From Archangium gephyra (GTDB lineage: Bacteria; Myxococcota; Myxococcia; Myxococcales; Myxococcaceae): a stretch of DNA of 46,773 nt. The notes under the pieces were generated by a model that made no database searches, was not told the origin of the DNA, and was given only the letters and a program-made list of their open reading frames with translations. Shown here piece by piece: positions 7,833-17,392 of the stretch. The number at the start of each line of letters is the position of its first letter. Positions within the stretch are counted from its first letter, which is position 1. The stretch is from assembly GCA_003243425.1 (NCBI GenBank), contig QFQP01000045.1, positions 1 through 46,773 on the forward strand. The letters are read 5' to 3'. The translations under genes were made by a program, and so were the position numbers.

Positions 7833-10800
7833 ATGCGCCTTCCCGCCCGCGCCGCCGTACTCGCCTCGTTCGTGTTGTTGGGTTGCCCCGGCACCACGAC
7901 GCCTCCTGCTTCGCTCGAGATTTCGCCTTCGCCGCTGGCGCTCGACGTTGGTGAATCACGCACCATCACCGCGTCGGTGAAGCAGGGCGACAAGCTCACG
8001 CCCGCCACCGGCGCCACCTGGACCACGAGCGACGCGAGCGTCGTCACGGTGAGCGGCAGCGCGAACGGGTCGGCCACGGTGCAGGGCGTGGCGGCGGGTA
8101 CCGCGACGCTCACCGCGAAGACCAGCGACTTCACGGCGACGGTGTCGGTGACGGTGAGCGCGTCGACGGCCACCTTGAGCAGCATCGAGGTCACGCCGGC
8201 CAACGCAGAGCTCGCCGCGGGCACCACGGGGCAGCTCACGGCGACCGGCATCTTCAGTGACAACAGCACGCGCAACATCACCACCCAGGTGACGTGGAAC
8301 TCGTCGAACGAGCCGGTGCTCACCGTGTCGGCCTCGGGCCTGGTGACCGCGCTCACGCCGGGCACGGCCACCGTCACGGCGACGCTCGCGGGCAAGACGG
8401 CCACGTTGCTGGTCACCGTCACCGGCGCCGCGCTCGAGCGCATCGCGCTGGCGCCCACGCTGCCCAGCATCGCAGCCGGCCTCACGCAGAAGTTCACCGC
8501 CACCGGCACGTTCGCCGATGGTTCCACGCAGGACCTCTCGACGCAGGTGACGTGGTCGTCGTCGGCCGTCGGCGTGGCGACCGTCGACGACGAAGGGCTG
8601 GCCCGCGGGCTCACCGCCGGCACCGCGTTGATCACCGCGACGCTCGACGGCATCAGCGGCGGCACCACCCTCACCGTCACCGCCGCGACCTTGAGCCGCA
8701 TCGACCTCGAGCCCTCGCCGCTCTCGCTCGCGAAGGGGCGGCGCCAGCAGCTGACCGCGCGCGGTCACTTCAGCGACGGCACCACGCAGGTCGTCACCAC
8801 CCAGGTCTCGTGGTCGTCGGACACGCCCACGGTGTTGAACGTGAGCGCCGCCGGCGAGGTGAACGCCATCGACGTCGGCATGGCCACCGTCACCGCCACG
8901 CTGGGCTCCATCTCGAAGACGCTGACCGTCACCGTCACCGCAGCCACGTTGGTGTCGCTCGAGGTCACGCCCGCGCTGCCCTCCGTCGCGCTCGGGCAGA
9001 CGCAGCAGTTCGCAGCCACCGGTACCTATTCCGACAACACCACGCAGACGCTGACCGACCAGGTCACCTGGCTCAGCACGGCCACCACCGTCGCCACCGT
9101 GAGCAACGCCGCCGGGTCGCGCGGCCTGGTCAGCACGGTCGGGGCGGGCACCGCCGTCATCAGCGCGTCGCTCGGGGCCATCACCGCGAGCACCACGCTC
9201 ACCGTCACCAACGCGGTGCTGACGCAGCTCCAGGTGACGCCCGCGAACCCCACCTTGCCGCTCGGCGTGAAGCAGACGTTCACCGCCACCGGCATCTTCT
9301 CGGACGGGACGCAGCAGAACCTCACCACGCAGGTCACGTGGGCGACGGACGCGAACACGGTCGCCACCATCAGCAACGCGGCGGGCACCAACGGTGAGCT
9401 GACGCCGGTGGCCGTGGGCACCACCGCGGTGCGCGCCACGCAGGGCACCATCACCGGCAACACCAACGTGACGGTCACCGCGGCGACGCTCTCACGCATC
9501 GACGTCACGCCCGCCGCGCCTTCACTCGCGAAGGGCCGCACGCAGCAGCTCACCGCGACGGGCGTGTACTCGGACAACACCACGCAGAACCTGAGCAGCA
9601 CCGTGAGCTGGAGCAGTGCCACCACGGCGGCGGTCACCGTGAACGCGTCGGGCCTGGCGACGGCCGTCGACGTGGGGTCGTCCATCGTCACGGTGACGCT
9701 CGGCGCGGTCTCGGGGACCACCACGGTCACCGTCACCAACGCGGTGCTCACCAGCATCGAGCTGACGCCGGCCACGGTGAACCTGCCGCGCGGGCTGACG
9801 CAGCAGCTGGTGGCCACGGGCCGCTACAGCGACAACTCGACGGCGCCGATTACCGCCGACGTCACCTGGAGCTCGGGTACGCCGGCCAACGCGACCGTCA
9901 GCAACGCGACCGGCACCGAGGGGCTCGTCACCGGTGTCGCCGTCGGCTCGACGGTCATCACCGCCACGCTCGGTGGCGTCAGCGGCACGCTCACCATCAA
10001 CGTCGTCGCGGCCACGCTGCAGAGCATCGCGGTCACGCCGGCCAACCCGTCCGTCGCGAAGGGCCGCACGCAGCAGCTCGTGGCCACGGGCACCTTCTCT
10101 GACGGCAGCAACCAGAACCTCACGGCGGCGGTCACGTGGACCTCGGCGACGCCCGCGCGGGTGACGGTCTCGAACGCGAGCGGCTCGCAGGGGCTCGCCT
10201 CGGCCCTCGATGTCGGCAGCTCGGTCGTCACCGCGACGCTCAGCGGCGTTTCGGGCAGCACCACGCTGACGGTGACCAACGCGGTGCTGACCAGCATCGC
10301 GGTCACGCCGGCCACGCGGTCCATCGCCAGGGGCCTCACGCAGCAGTACGTGGCGACGGGCACGTTCTCGGACACCACGCAGCAGAACATCACCGCGCAG
10401 GTGACGTGGTCTTCGGGCACGCCGGCGACCGCGACCATCAGCAACGCGACCGGCTCGAATGGTCTGGCCACCGCGGTGGCGCAGGGCACGAGCGTCATCA
10501 CCGCGGCGCTCGGAGGCATCAGCGGCACGGCGAACCTCACGGTGACGGCGGCGAGCCTGGTGAGCCTCACGGTGACGCCTTCGACGGCCTCGATTCCCGC
10601 GGGCCGTACGCAGCAGTACACCGCCACCGGCACGTACACCGACGCCACCAATCAGGACCTCACCGCCACCGTGACGTGGACCACCGGCACGCCCGCGACC
10701 GCGACGATTTCGAATGCCGCAGGGTCGCGGGGGCTGGCCACGGGCGTGGCGATGGGTTCGTCGACGGTGGTGGCGACGCTCGGTGGCGTCACCGGCACCG

Positions 10801-13136
10801 CGAACCTCACCGTCACCTCGGCGGTGCTCGAGAGCATCACCGTCGCTCCGGCGACGGTCTCGGTGGTGGCGGGTGCGACGACGCAGCTCACCGCGAGCGG
10901 TCACTACTCCGACGGCTCGCAGCTCGACCTCACGACCTCGGTCACGTGGAGCAGCGACGCCACCGCGCGCGCGACGGTGTCCAACGCCGCCGGTAGCCAG
11001 GGCCTGGTGACGGGCGTGACGGCGGGGACGGCGAACGTGTCGGCGACGCAGGGCACGGTGACGAGCGCGGCGGTGGTGACGGTGACGCCCGCCGCGGCGA
11101 CGCTGGTCAGCATCGCGGTCACACCGGCCAACCCGTCAGTCGCGCTGGGCCGCACGCAGCAGTTCGTGGCGACCGGCACGTATTCAGACAGCAGCAGCGC
11201 CGACCTCTCGGCGACGGTGACGTGGGCTTCGGCGACGACCTCGGTGGCGACCATCAACGCGACGGGCCTGGCGACGTCGGTGTCGCAGGGCACGAGCGTC
11301 GTCAGCGCCACGCTGGGCGCGGTGAGCGGTTCGACCACGTTGACCGTCGGCCCGGCGGTGGTGGTGTCGGTCGCGGTGACGCCCGCGAGCCCGACCGTGG
11401 CCAGGGGCCTCACGCAGCAGTTCACCGCGACGGCGACGTACAGCGACGGCAGCGCGCTCGACGTTTCGGCGACGGCCACGTGGGCTTCGGCGACGCCGTC
11501 GGTGGCGACGATTTCGGCGAGTGGGCTGGCGACGGGGGTCGCGGAAGGTACGTCGGTGATTTCGGCGCTCGTGGGCGGACTGAGCGGTTCGACAACGCTG
11601 ACCGTCGGCCCGGCGGTGCTGGTGAGCATCGACGTGGCGCCGAACCCGTTGCCGGTGACCGTGGGTGGCACCGACGTGGTGAGCGTGACCGGGACCTATT
11701 CAGATGGTTCGTTGGCGAGCGTGGCGGCGACGGCGACGTACACGCCGGGTGACGCGAGCATCGCGACGGTGAGCGGTGGCACCGTGTCGGGTCACGCCGC
11801 GGGGTCGACGGTGATCACCGTGGCGGTGGGGTCGGTGTCGACGACGTTCACGGTCAACGTGACGGCGGTCTCGGTGACGCTCACGAGCATCACCATCAAT
11901 GGGTCTGCGACGCTGAAGAACGTGGTGACGAAGTTCACCGCGACGGGTCACTACTCAGATGGCTCGACGCAAGACGTGACGACGACGGCGACGTGGGCGA
12001 GTTCCACGGCGGCGACTGCGAGCGTGTCGAATCTCGCGGGTCGTCAGGGCGAGGTCACGCCGCTGGCAGCGGGTACGACGAACGTGACGGCGACCATCGG
12101 TTCGGTGACGGGGACGCTGGCGGTGACGGGCGTTGCGACGACGCCGGTCAACATCCGAGCGGTGGATCATCTCGTCATCAGCCAGGTGTTTGGTGGCAAC
12201 AACAACGCGTACCGCGATGACTTCGTGGAGCTTCACAATCCGACGGCAGCGCCAATCAGCCTCAGCGGCCATTCGGTGCAGTACGCGTCAGCCAGCGGAA
12301 ACACGTGGTCGGCACGCGCTCTCCCGACTGCCTCTATTCCGCCGGGCGGCTACTACCTCGTCAGGCTCACGTTGAATGGCACCACGGGTACCGTGGTTCC
12401 GGCCGATTTCTCGGTCGCGTCAAACCTCGACGTCAGCGGCACGAACGGCAAACTCGCCTTGGTGAACGGCACCGCAACGCTGGCCAGCAACAACTGCGCG
12501 ACGGGCACCAACGTCGTCGACTGGGTTGGCTTTGGTACGGCGAACTGCTCGGAAGGTGCTGCAGCCGCTCCGGCCGGCTCCTCGACCACCGCGATCTTCC
12601 GGTCCTCGGCTGGCTGTCGAGACACCAACGTCAACAGCTCTGACTTTGTCGCTCTTGCGCCGGCCCCTCGCTCGGCCTCTTCAGCCGCCGTGGCCTGCGA
12701 CTACTTCGTGAACGACTTCGCGACCGCCGCCACCGAAGAGCTCAACTACTGCGCGATTCAGTTCCCGTCCTCCCTCTCTGTCGCGCCCGGCAGTGAAACG
12801 CCGCTGATCTACGCACGCGTGTTCCACAGCGGTGTGACCGAAGCCGCGGGCGCCGCGTCGAACGTGGTCGTGCAGATTGGCTACGGCGCGAGCATGAGCA
12901 GCCCGCTCTCCACGACTTCGTGGAAGTGGCAGCGCGCGACCTACAACGTGCAGGTCGGCAATGACGACGAGTACCAGGCCTCGTTCCTCGGTCCGGCGGC
13001 CGCTTCGTATTCGTACGCTGCCCGCGCCTCGATCGACGGCGTCAACTGGACGGCCTGCGATCTCAACGGGGCGGGCTCGAACAGCGGCCTCGACTTCGAG
13101 ACGAGCCAGCTGGGCGTGATGACCGTCACCCCGTGA
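7833..13136 (+). CDS. Giant lipoprotein with about 16 BIG2 domains and a lamin-tail domain
   Basis: The 1,767-residue product begins with a signal peptide ending in a lipobox (VLLGC, Cys18), so it should be lipid-anchored. I count about 16 tandem Ig-like BIG2 domains of roughly 85-90 residues from about residue 25 to 1430. Each opens with a variant of L-x-S-I-x-V-T-P and a G-x-T-Q-Q-x-x-A-T-G strand. A lamin-tail (LTD) beta domain follows at about 1441-1570 (VISQVFGGN, FVELHNP, ALPTASIPPGGYYLV). An unrecognised C-terminal domain with a few cysteines occupies about 1630-1767. BIG2 arrays usually act as surface stalks or adhesins. The neighbour at 13211 is a shorter paralogue. Confidence 0.9.
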   Translation: MRLPARAAVLASFVLLGCPGTTTPPASLEISPSPLALDVGESRTITASVKQGDKLTPATGATWTTSDASVVTVSGSANGSATVQGVAAGTATLTAKTSDFTATVSVTVSASTATLSSIEVTPANAELAAGTTGQLTATGIFSDNSTRNITTQVTWNSSNEPVLTVSASGLVTALTPGTATVTATLAGKTATLLVTVTGAALERIALAPTLPSIAAGLTQKFTATGTFADGSTQDLSTQVTWSSSAVGVATVDDEGLARGLTAGTALITATLDGISGGTTLTVTAATLSRIDLEPSPLSLAKGRRQQLTARGHFSDGTTQVVTTQVSWSSDTPTVLNVSAAGEVNAIDVGMATVTATLGSISKTLTVTVTAATLVSLEVTPALPSVALGQTQQFAATGTYSDNTTQTLTDQVTWLSTATTVATVSNAAGSRGLVSTVGAGTAVISASLGAITASTTLTVTNAVLTQLQVTPANPTLPLGVKQTFTATGIFSDGTQQNLTTQVTWATDANTVATISNAAGTNGELTPVAVGTTAVRATQGTITGNTNVTVTAATLSRIDVTPAAPSLAKGRTQQLTATGVYSDNTTQNLSSTVSWSSATTAAVTVNASGLATAVDVGSSIVTVTLGAVSGTTTVTVTNAVLTSIELTPATVNLPRGLTQQLVATGRYSDNSTAPITADVTWSSGTPANATVSNATGTEGLVTGVAVGSTVITATLGGVSGTLTINVVAATLQSIAVTPANPSVAKGRTQQLVATGTFSDGSNQNLTAAVTWTSATPARVTVSNASGSQGLASALDVGSSVVTATLSGVSGSTTLTVTNAVLTSIAVTPATRSIARGLTQQYVATGTFSDTTQQNITAQVTWSSGTPATATISNATGSNGLATAVAQGTSVITAALGGISGTANLTVTAASLVSLTVTPSTASIPAGRTQQYTATGTYTDATNQDLTATVTWTTGTPATATISNAAGSRGLATGVAMGSSTVVATLGGVTGTANLTVTSAVLESITVAPATVSVVAGATTQLTASGHYSDGSQLDLTTSVTWSSDATARATVSNAAGSQGLVTGVTAGTANVSATQGTVTSAAVVTVTPAAATLVSIAVTPANPSVALGRTQQFVATGTYSDSSSADLSATVTWASATTSVATINATGLATSVSQGTSVVSATLGAVSGSTTLTVGPAVVVSVAVTPASPTVARGLTQQFTATATYSDGSALDVSATATWASATPSVATISASGLATGVAEGTSVISALVGGLSGSTTLTVGPAVLVSIDVAPNPLPVTVGGTDVVSVTGTYSDGSLASVAATATYTPGDASIATVSGGTVSGHAAGSTVITVAVGSVSTTFTVNVTAVSVTLTSITINGSATLKNVVTKFTATGHYSDGSTQDVTTTATWASSTAATASVSNLAGRQGEVTPLAAGTTNVTATIGSVTGTLAVTGVATTPVNIRAVDHLVISQVFGGNNNAYRDDFVELHNPTAAPISLSGHSVQYASASGNTWSARALPTASIPPGGYYLVRLTLNGTTGTVVPADFSVASNLDVSGTNGKLALVNGTATLASNNCATGTNVVDWVGFGTANCSEGAAAAPAGSSTTAIFRSSAGCRDTNVNSSDFVALAPAPRSASSAAVACDYFVNDFATAATEELNYCAIQFPSSLSVAPGSETPLIYARVFHSGVTEAAGAASNVVVQIGYGASMSSPLSTTSWKWQRATYNVQVGNDDEYQASFLGPAAASYSYAARASIDGVNWTACDLNGAGSNSGLDFETSQLGVMTVTP
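7905..12150 (+). repeat. Tandem array of about 16 BIG2-encoding repeats
   Basis: About 16 degenerate direct repeats averaging roughly 265 bp each encode one BIG2 domain. The recurring landmarks are sequences for VTP near the start, ACGCAGCAG for T-Q-Q, and ACGTGG for the T-W of the central strand. The array is a coding repeat, not a CRISPR. Such homology could support unequal recombination that changes domain number, or assembly collapse. Confidence 0.85.
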
Positions 13137-13210
13137 CGAAAATGGAGGTCTGACCCACCGTCAGATCTCCGCCCACTTCCCCCGGACAGGAGGCAGAGTC
13201 GCGCGCCAAC

Positions 13211-15346
13211 ATGCGCATCTCTGCCTCGCTCGTCGTCGCCGCCTCAGCGGTCGTCTTCCTCGCCTGTCCCCCTTCTGTTTCCGTCGGAGGCCTCGCCGCA
13301 TCGCCTTCGTCCCTCACGGTCGACCTCGGGGCGACGAAGACCATCGCGGTCACCAACAACGGCAGCCCGGCGACGACGGCGACGTGGTCGACGGCTGACG
13401 CCGCCATCGCCACGGTCGCCACCAACGGCGACGGCACCGCCACCGTCCGCGGCGTCGCGCAGGGCCTCACCATCGTCACTGCCTCGCTCGGCGAACGCGA
13501 AATCAACGTGCCCGTCACCGTCGGCCCCGCGGTGCTCACGCGCATCGAGCTCTCGCCGGGTTCGCCGTCATTCGCGTTGGGCACCAGACTGCAGCTGCGC
13601 GCGACGGCCGTGTCGAGCGACGGCACCAAGCGAGACGTCACCGCCGAGACCACCTGGCGCGCGCTCGACGTGAACATCGTCACCGTCGCCGCCAACGGTG
13701 AGGCGACCAGCGTCGCGCTCGGTGCCGGCACCATCTCCGGCAACTACCAGGGCCGCACGGCTTCGGTGCGCGTCGTCATCACCAACGCCACGCTCTCGGC
13801 GCTCACGGTCTCGCCGGCCACGGTCGACCTCATCACCGGCACCACGCGTCAGCTCACGGTCACCGGCCGCTTCAGCGACGGCACCGAGCAGAACCTCACC
13901 TCGCAGGTCTCGTGGACCAGCTCCGCGCCCACCGTCGCCACCGTCGACTCCCTCGGCCTGGTGCGCGCGGTGACGATGGGCACCGCGACCATCACCGCAG
14001 CGCGCGGCGGCTTCACCGCGACCAGCATCGTCACCACCACCACCGCGACGCTGACGTCCATCGAGCTGACGCCCACCACGCTCACCATCGCCAGAGGTCT
14101 CACGCGCCAGCTGGTCGTGAACGGCCGCTACTCGAACGGCCTCACGCAGCCGGTCACCTCGATGACCACGTGGGCCTCGTCGTCGGCGTCGGTGGCGACC
14201 CTCTCGAGCGCGGGCCTGCTCACCGCCGTCGCGCCCGGCACGGCGACCATCACCGCCACCGTCGGGACCTTCTCGGCGAACCTGGCGCTCACGGTGAGCG
14301 ACGCTGAAGTCACCAGCATCGTCATCACGCCGGCGGCGCCGTCGCTCGGCATCGGTCGCACGTTGCAACTGGTGGCGACCGGCAGCTTCACCGACGGCAC
14401 CACGCAGCCCGTCACCGACGACGCCACCTGGAGCAGCGCCACGCCGGCCAACGCCACCATCAGCAACGCGACCGGCACGCACGGTCTGCTCACGGCGGTG
14501 GCCCTGGGCACGTCGGAGATCTCCGCGACGGTGGGCGCGATCTCAGCGCGGGTGACGGTCACCATCACCGCGGCCGAGCTGGCGACCATCACGGTCACGC
14601 CCAGCACGCTGACGCTGGGGAAGGGCCTCACCCAGCAGTTCACGGCGACCGGCACGTACACCGACAGCAGCATGCAGGCGCTGACCGACGGCGTGCTGTG
14701 GAGCTCGAGCGACGGTGCCATGTTGAACATCACCGATGCGGGCCTGGCGACGGCGCTCGGCGAAGGCGACGTGGTGGTCACGGCGACGAGCGGCACGGTG
14801 AGCGGGGTCTCGAACGTGACCGTCGGCCCTCCGGAGTTGATCAGCATCGCGGTGACGCCCAACCCGGCGACGGTGGGCGCGACGCAGACGCTGCAGTTCA
14901 TCGCGACCGGCATGTTCAGCGACGCGACGACGGGCGAGGTCGATGGTGGCGTCACCTGGAGCTCTTCCGACGCGGGCGTGGCGACCATTTCGCCCAGCGG
15001 GCTGGCGACCGGCGTGAAGGCCGGCGAGACGAACATCACGGCGACGCACGGAGCAGTGCAGGGCGGCGCGGTGCTGACGGTCACGCGTACGCTGACGTCG
15101 ATCACCGTGACGCCGGCCGTCACCACCGTGGGCATCGCCGGCACGCGCCAGTTCACGGCGACCGGCAACTACTCCGACGCGTCGACGGAAGACCTGACCT
15201 CACAGGTGACGTGGGAATCGAGCGCGGCGGCGACGGCGAGCATCGACGGTGCGGGTCTGGCGACGGGTCATGCGGTCGGCGTGGTGACGATTACGGCGAC
15301 GCTCGGCGCGGAGTCGGGTTCCGCGCTGCTGACCGTGTCTCTCTGA
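13211..15346 (+). CDS. Lipoprotein with about 8 BIG2 domains
   Basis: The 711-residue product has a signal peptide and lipobox (VFLAC, Cys19) and then about eight BIG2 Ig-like domains that fill the rest of the protein. The landmarks are the same as in its upstream neighbour, for example LTSIELTP and GLTQQFTATG. It ends right after the last domain and lacks the lamin-tail and C-terminal domains of the larger paralogue 74 bp upstream. The two genes probably arose by duplication. A surface stalk or adhesive role is inferred from the domain type only. Confidence 0.88.
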   Translation: MRISASLVVAASAVVFLACPPSVSVGGLAASPSSLTVDLGATKTIAVTNNGSPATTATWSTADAAIATVATNGDGTATVRGVAQGLTIVTASLGEREINVPVTVGPAVLTRIELSPGSPSFALGTRLQLRATAVSSDGTKRDVTAETTWRALDVNIVTVAANGEATSVALGAGTISGNYQGRTASVRVVITNATLSALTVSPATVDLITGTTRQLTVTGRFSDGTEQNLTSQVSWTSSAPTVATVDSLGLVRAVTMGTATITAARGGFTATSIVTTTTATLTSIELTPTTLTIARGLTRQLVVNGRYSNGLTQPVTSMTTWASSSASVATLSSAGLLTAVAPGTATITATVGTFSANLALTVSDAEVTSIVITPAAPSLGIGRTLQLVATGSFTDGTTQPVTDDATWSSATPANATISNATGTHGLLTAVALGTSEISATVGAISARVTVTITAAELATITVTPSTLTLGKGLTQQFTATGTYTDSSMQALTDGVLWSSSDGAMLNITDAGLATALGEGDVVVTATSGTVSGVSNVTVGPPELISIAVTPNPATVGATQTLQFIATGMFSDATTGEVDGGVTWSSSDAGVATISPSGLATGVKAGETNITATHGAVQGGAVLTVTRTLTSITVTPAVTTVGIAGTRQFTATGNYSDASTEDLTSQVTWESSAAATASIDGAGLATGHAVGVVTITATLGAESGSALLTVSL
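13290..15343 (+). repeat. Tandem array of about 8 BIG2-encoding repeats
   Basis: About eight degenerate repeats averaging roughly 255-260 bp encode BIG2 domains related to those of the array at 7.9-12.2 kb. They share short near-identical stretches with it around the T-Q-Q-F-T-A-T-G codons. Confidence 0.8.
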
Positions 15347-15401
15347 GGCCGGTTGAAGCAGTCGCGAACGTCGCTCCTTTCAGGCGAGGCGCGTCGAGGG
15401 T

Positions 15402-16106
15402 TCACGTTCGCGCGCCGCGACGCTCCATGTGTCGCCGCCACCGCGACACCAGCTCCGCCGTCGAACCATCGATGCGGTCGTCGAGAAACGCCGCGTCGAT
15501 GATCCGGTCGGTGCGAAACGCGCGGAAGTCCCTCCGCAGCTCACACCACGCGGCCAACAACCGCGCGCGCTCTGCATAGCCGATCATCACCGGCCAGATG
15601 ATGCGCCGCGTCCGCTTCCCCGCCTCATCTTCGTAGCGAATGCGAATCTTCCGCCCGCCGCGGATCCACTGCCGCACCGTCACCATGTCGAGCCCGTCGA
15701 GCGGCGACGACAACGCTCCCGGAGTTCCCACGGTCGGCTCGGCGATGAACGTGCGCAGCCGCTCCGGCACCGACGCCGACAACTTCGCGATGAGGTCCTT
15801 CGCCGCCGCGGCCAGCACGCGGTCGGCACGCTCGGCGACCCACTGCGCGCCCAGCACCGCCGCCTCCAATTCATCTGGAGTCAGCATCAACGGTGGCATG
15901 TCGAACTCGCGGTCGATGACGTACCCGATGCCGGCTTCGCCCCGAATCGGCACGCGCTGCGCGAAGAGCTCCGCCATGTCGCGGTAGATGGACCGCTTCG
16001 TCACCTCGAGCTCTTCAGCGAGCCGCTCGGCCGTCACCGGTCTCTTCGAGCGCCTCAGGATCTGGATGATCTTGAACAACCGGTCGGTGCGTCTCACTGC
16101 TGACAT
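15402..16106 (-). CDS. YafY-type WYL-domain transcriptional regulator
   Basis: The 234-residue protein has an N-terminal winged HTH of the DeoR/HTH_11 kind (RTDRLFKIIQIL, then RLAEELEVTKRSIYRDMAEL at about 28-47). A WYL-type domain follows at about 140-220, with RIRYEDEAG and an arginine-rich strand. WYL domains bind small molecules or nucleic acid ligands. The gene is divergent from the VOC protein with 35 bp between starts. A 24-bp palindrome covers its own start codon, so autoregulation together with control of the VOC gene is the simplest reading. Confidence 0.88.
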   Translation of the reverse strand: MSAVRRTDRLFKIIQILRRSKRPVTAERLAEELEVTKRSIYRDMAELFAQRVPIRGEAGIGYVIDREFDMPPLMLTPDELEAAVLGAQWVAERADRVLAAAAKDLIAKLSASVPERLRTFIAEPTVGTPGALSSPLDGLDMVTVRQWIRGGRKIRIRYEDEAGKRTRRIIWPVMIGYAERARLLAAWCELRRDFRAFRTDRIIDAAFLDDRIDGSTAELVSRWRRHMERRGART

Positions 16107-16120
16107 GATGCTGTCAGCAG
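16097..16120. promoter_or_regulatory. Palindromic operator candidate of the WYL regulator
   Basis: CTGCTGACA and TGTCAGCAG are perfect 9-bp inverted arms separated by 6 nt. The site lies in the divergent gap of the WYL regulator and VOC genes and overlaps the regulator's ATG (16104-16106). YafY-type regulators often bind TGACA/TGTCA-type palindromes near their own genes, so this is a strong operator candidate. Confidence 0.65.
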
Positions 16121-16141
16121 GCGCGCCCTACAACGTGCGGC

Positions 16142-16528
16142 ATGAACCTCAGCTCCGTCCGCCTCGTCTGTCGTGAACTCAAGTCGCAAGTCGCCTTCTA
16201 CGAAGCCCTCACGGGCCTCACTGCGCGCTGGCTCGCCGAAGAGTTCGCAGAGATCTCCACCGCCGCCTGCGCGCTCGCGTTCACCAGCGAGAACGCCATC
16301 AAGCAGTTCCAGAACGGCGTCGCCCACGGGGCCGACAACCATTCCGTCATCGTGGAGTTCCGGGTCGACGACGTGGACGCGGTCTTCTCGCGAGCCAGCG
16401 GCCAGGTTGTGCAACCGCCGACCACCATGCCGTGGGGCAATCGTTCACTCCTGATCCGCGACCCTGAAGGCACGCTCATCAACTTCTTCGCGCCGGTCAC
16501 CGACGCGGCGAAGAAGCGCTTCAGCTGA
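16142..16528 (+). CDS. VOC (glyoxalase/bleomycin-resistance) superfamily protein
   Basis: The 128-residue protein has the two beta-alpha-beta-beta-beta modules of the vicinal oxygen chelate fold. The N-terminal module reads SVRLVCRELKSQVAFYEAL; the C-terminal module has VIVEFRVDDVDAVF and ends with the typical LLIRDPEGTLINFF. Members act as lyases, dioxygenases or resistance proteins. The final Glu of DPEG is a common metal ligand. It is divergent from the WYL regulator, which probably controls it, so it may respond to a small toxic compound. Substrate unknown. Confidence 0.85.
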   Translation: MNLSSVRLVCRELKSQVAFYEALTGLTARWLAEEFAEISTAACALAFTSENAIKQFQNGVAHGADNHSVIVEFRVDDVDAVFSRASGQVVQPPTTMPWGNRSLLIRDPEGTLINFFAPVTDAAKKRFS

Positions 16529-17392
16529 TCAACGCGGCGCTTCCACGCTGCACGGCAGGCCATCGCACGCCTGCACGTACACGCCACCCGGGCCGGTCAG
16601 CGTCGACGGTACCCGGCGCCGCGCGTCCACCAATGCGCTGTGCGACGTGAGCGCGTGCACTTCGACCGAGATGTCGAGGCAGTCGGCGAGGAACAACGGC
16701 GCCTCCGGCCGCCACCACACGCGGCTCACGGAACACGCCACCTCCGCAGGCGTCGACTCGAGCGTCCCCGCATTCACCACGGTCAGCTTGCCGCCGCCCC
16801 ACAGCGCGACCAGCGCACCGTCGGCATTCGCGGCGAGGTTCACGTTGCGAGCGCTCGGCAACTCGCGCCGCGCGCGCACGCTCCCATCGCCTGCAATCGA
16901 AACCAGCGAGCCGTCGGCCGCGAGCGCCACCACGCCACCGCGCACGCCGACCACCGCCGTCGCACGCAGGGGCCCGCGCTCGACCAGCGTGCCGCCTTCG
17001 AGTCGCAGCAGCGCCGCCTCGCCCGCGTCGTCGGAAGACGTCGACACCCACAACGCGCCTTCGTCGTCGTACGCCGCGTGCGTCAGCCCGGCGCGCTCCC
17101 AGGTGGTCGCGACCGGAGGCGTGCCCGCGCACTCGACCAGCCTGCTGTGTGAGAACGCCGAAGCCCTGGCGTTGTCCCGACTCACGGCGAAGCCGACGCG
17201 CTCCGGCACCGCCGACAACAGACACGAGTTCAGCGCGCCGAACACCGGGTCGGTCGCCGGAGACGTCGCCAGGTACGGCAGCGAAGTCACCGCGAGGTAG
17301 ACGATGGCACCCAACACCGCGGCCAGCGCGATGGAGAGCGCCAACGTGAACGCCTGCAGCCGTGAGCCCGGCGAACGGCGCGGCGCGGTCAC
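16529..17392 (-). CDS. Single-pass membrane protein with an exported repeat-rich domain
   Basis: The 287-residue product has a short basic N-terminus, one membrane helix (LALSIALAAVLGAIVYLAV, about residues 14-32) and an exported domain. That domain contains recurring strands such as GALWVSTSS, GGVVALAADGSLVSI and GALVALWGGGKLTVV, which suggest a beta-propeller-like fold, and about six cysteines. The GTG start at 17392 overlaps the stop of the PilZ gene as GTGA, so the two are translationally coupled. Its stop codon abuts that of the convergent VOC gene with no gap. Function unknown. Confidence 0.7.
   Translation of the reverse strand: MTAPRRSPGSRLQAFTLALSIALAAVLGAIVYLAVTSLPYLATSPATDPVFGALNSCLLSAVPERVGFAVSRDNARASAFSHSRLVECAGTPPVATTWERAGLTHAAYDDEGALWVSTSSDDAGEAALLRLEGGTLVERGPLRATAVVGVRGGVVALAADGSLVSIAGDGSVRARRELPSARNVNLAANADGALVALWGGGKLTVVNAGTLESTPAEVACSVSRVWWRPEAPLFLADCLDISVEVHALTSHSALVDARRRVPSTLTGPGGVYVQACDGLPCSVEAPR

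Noticed and set aside
7956..9397. Further long frames antisense to, or out of frame with, the BIG2 gene (7956-8768 minus, 8294-9397 plus)
   Set aside because: Low-complexity Arg/His composition follows from the GC-rich repeats; no start signals.
9522..10904. Long minus-strand frame of 460 codons antisense to the BIG2 array
   Set aside because: Arg/Gly/His-rich composition and no domain; typical shadow of GC-rich repeats in the plus-strand gene.
7905..15343. BIG2 repeats as a possible CRISPR array
   Set aside because: The units are about 260 bp, degenerate and in frame, so they encode protein domains; no short regular direct repeats with spacers.
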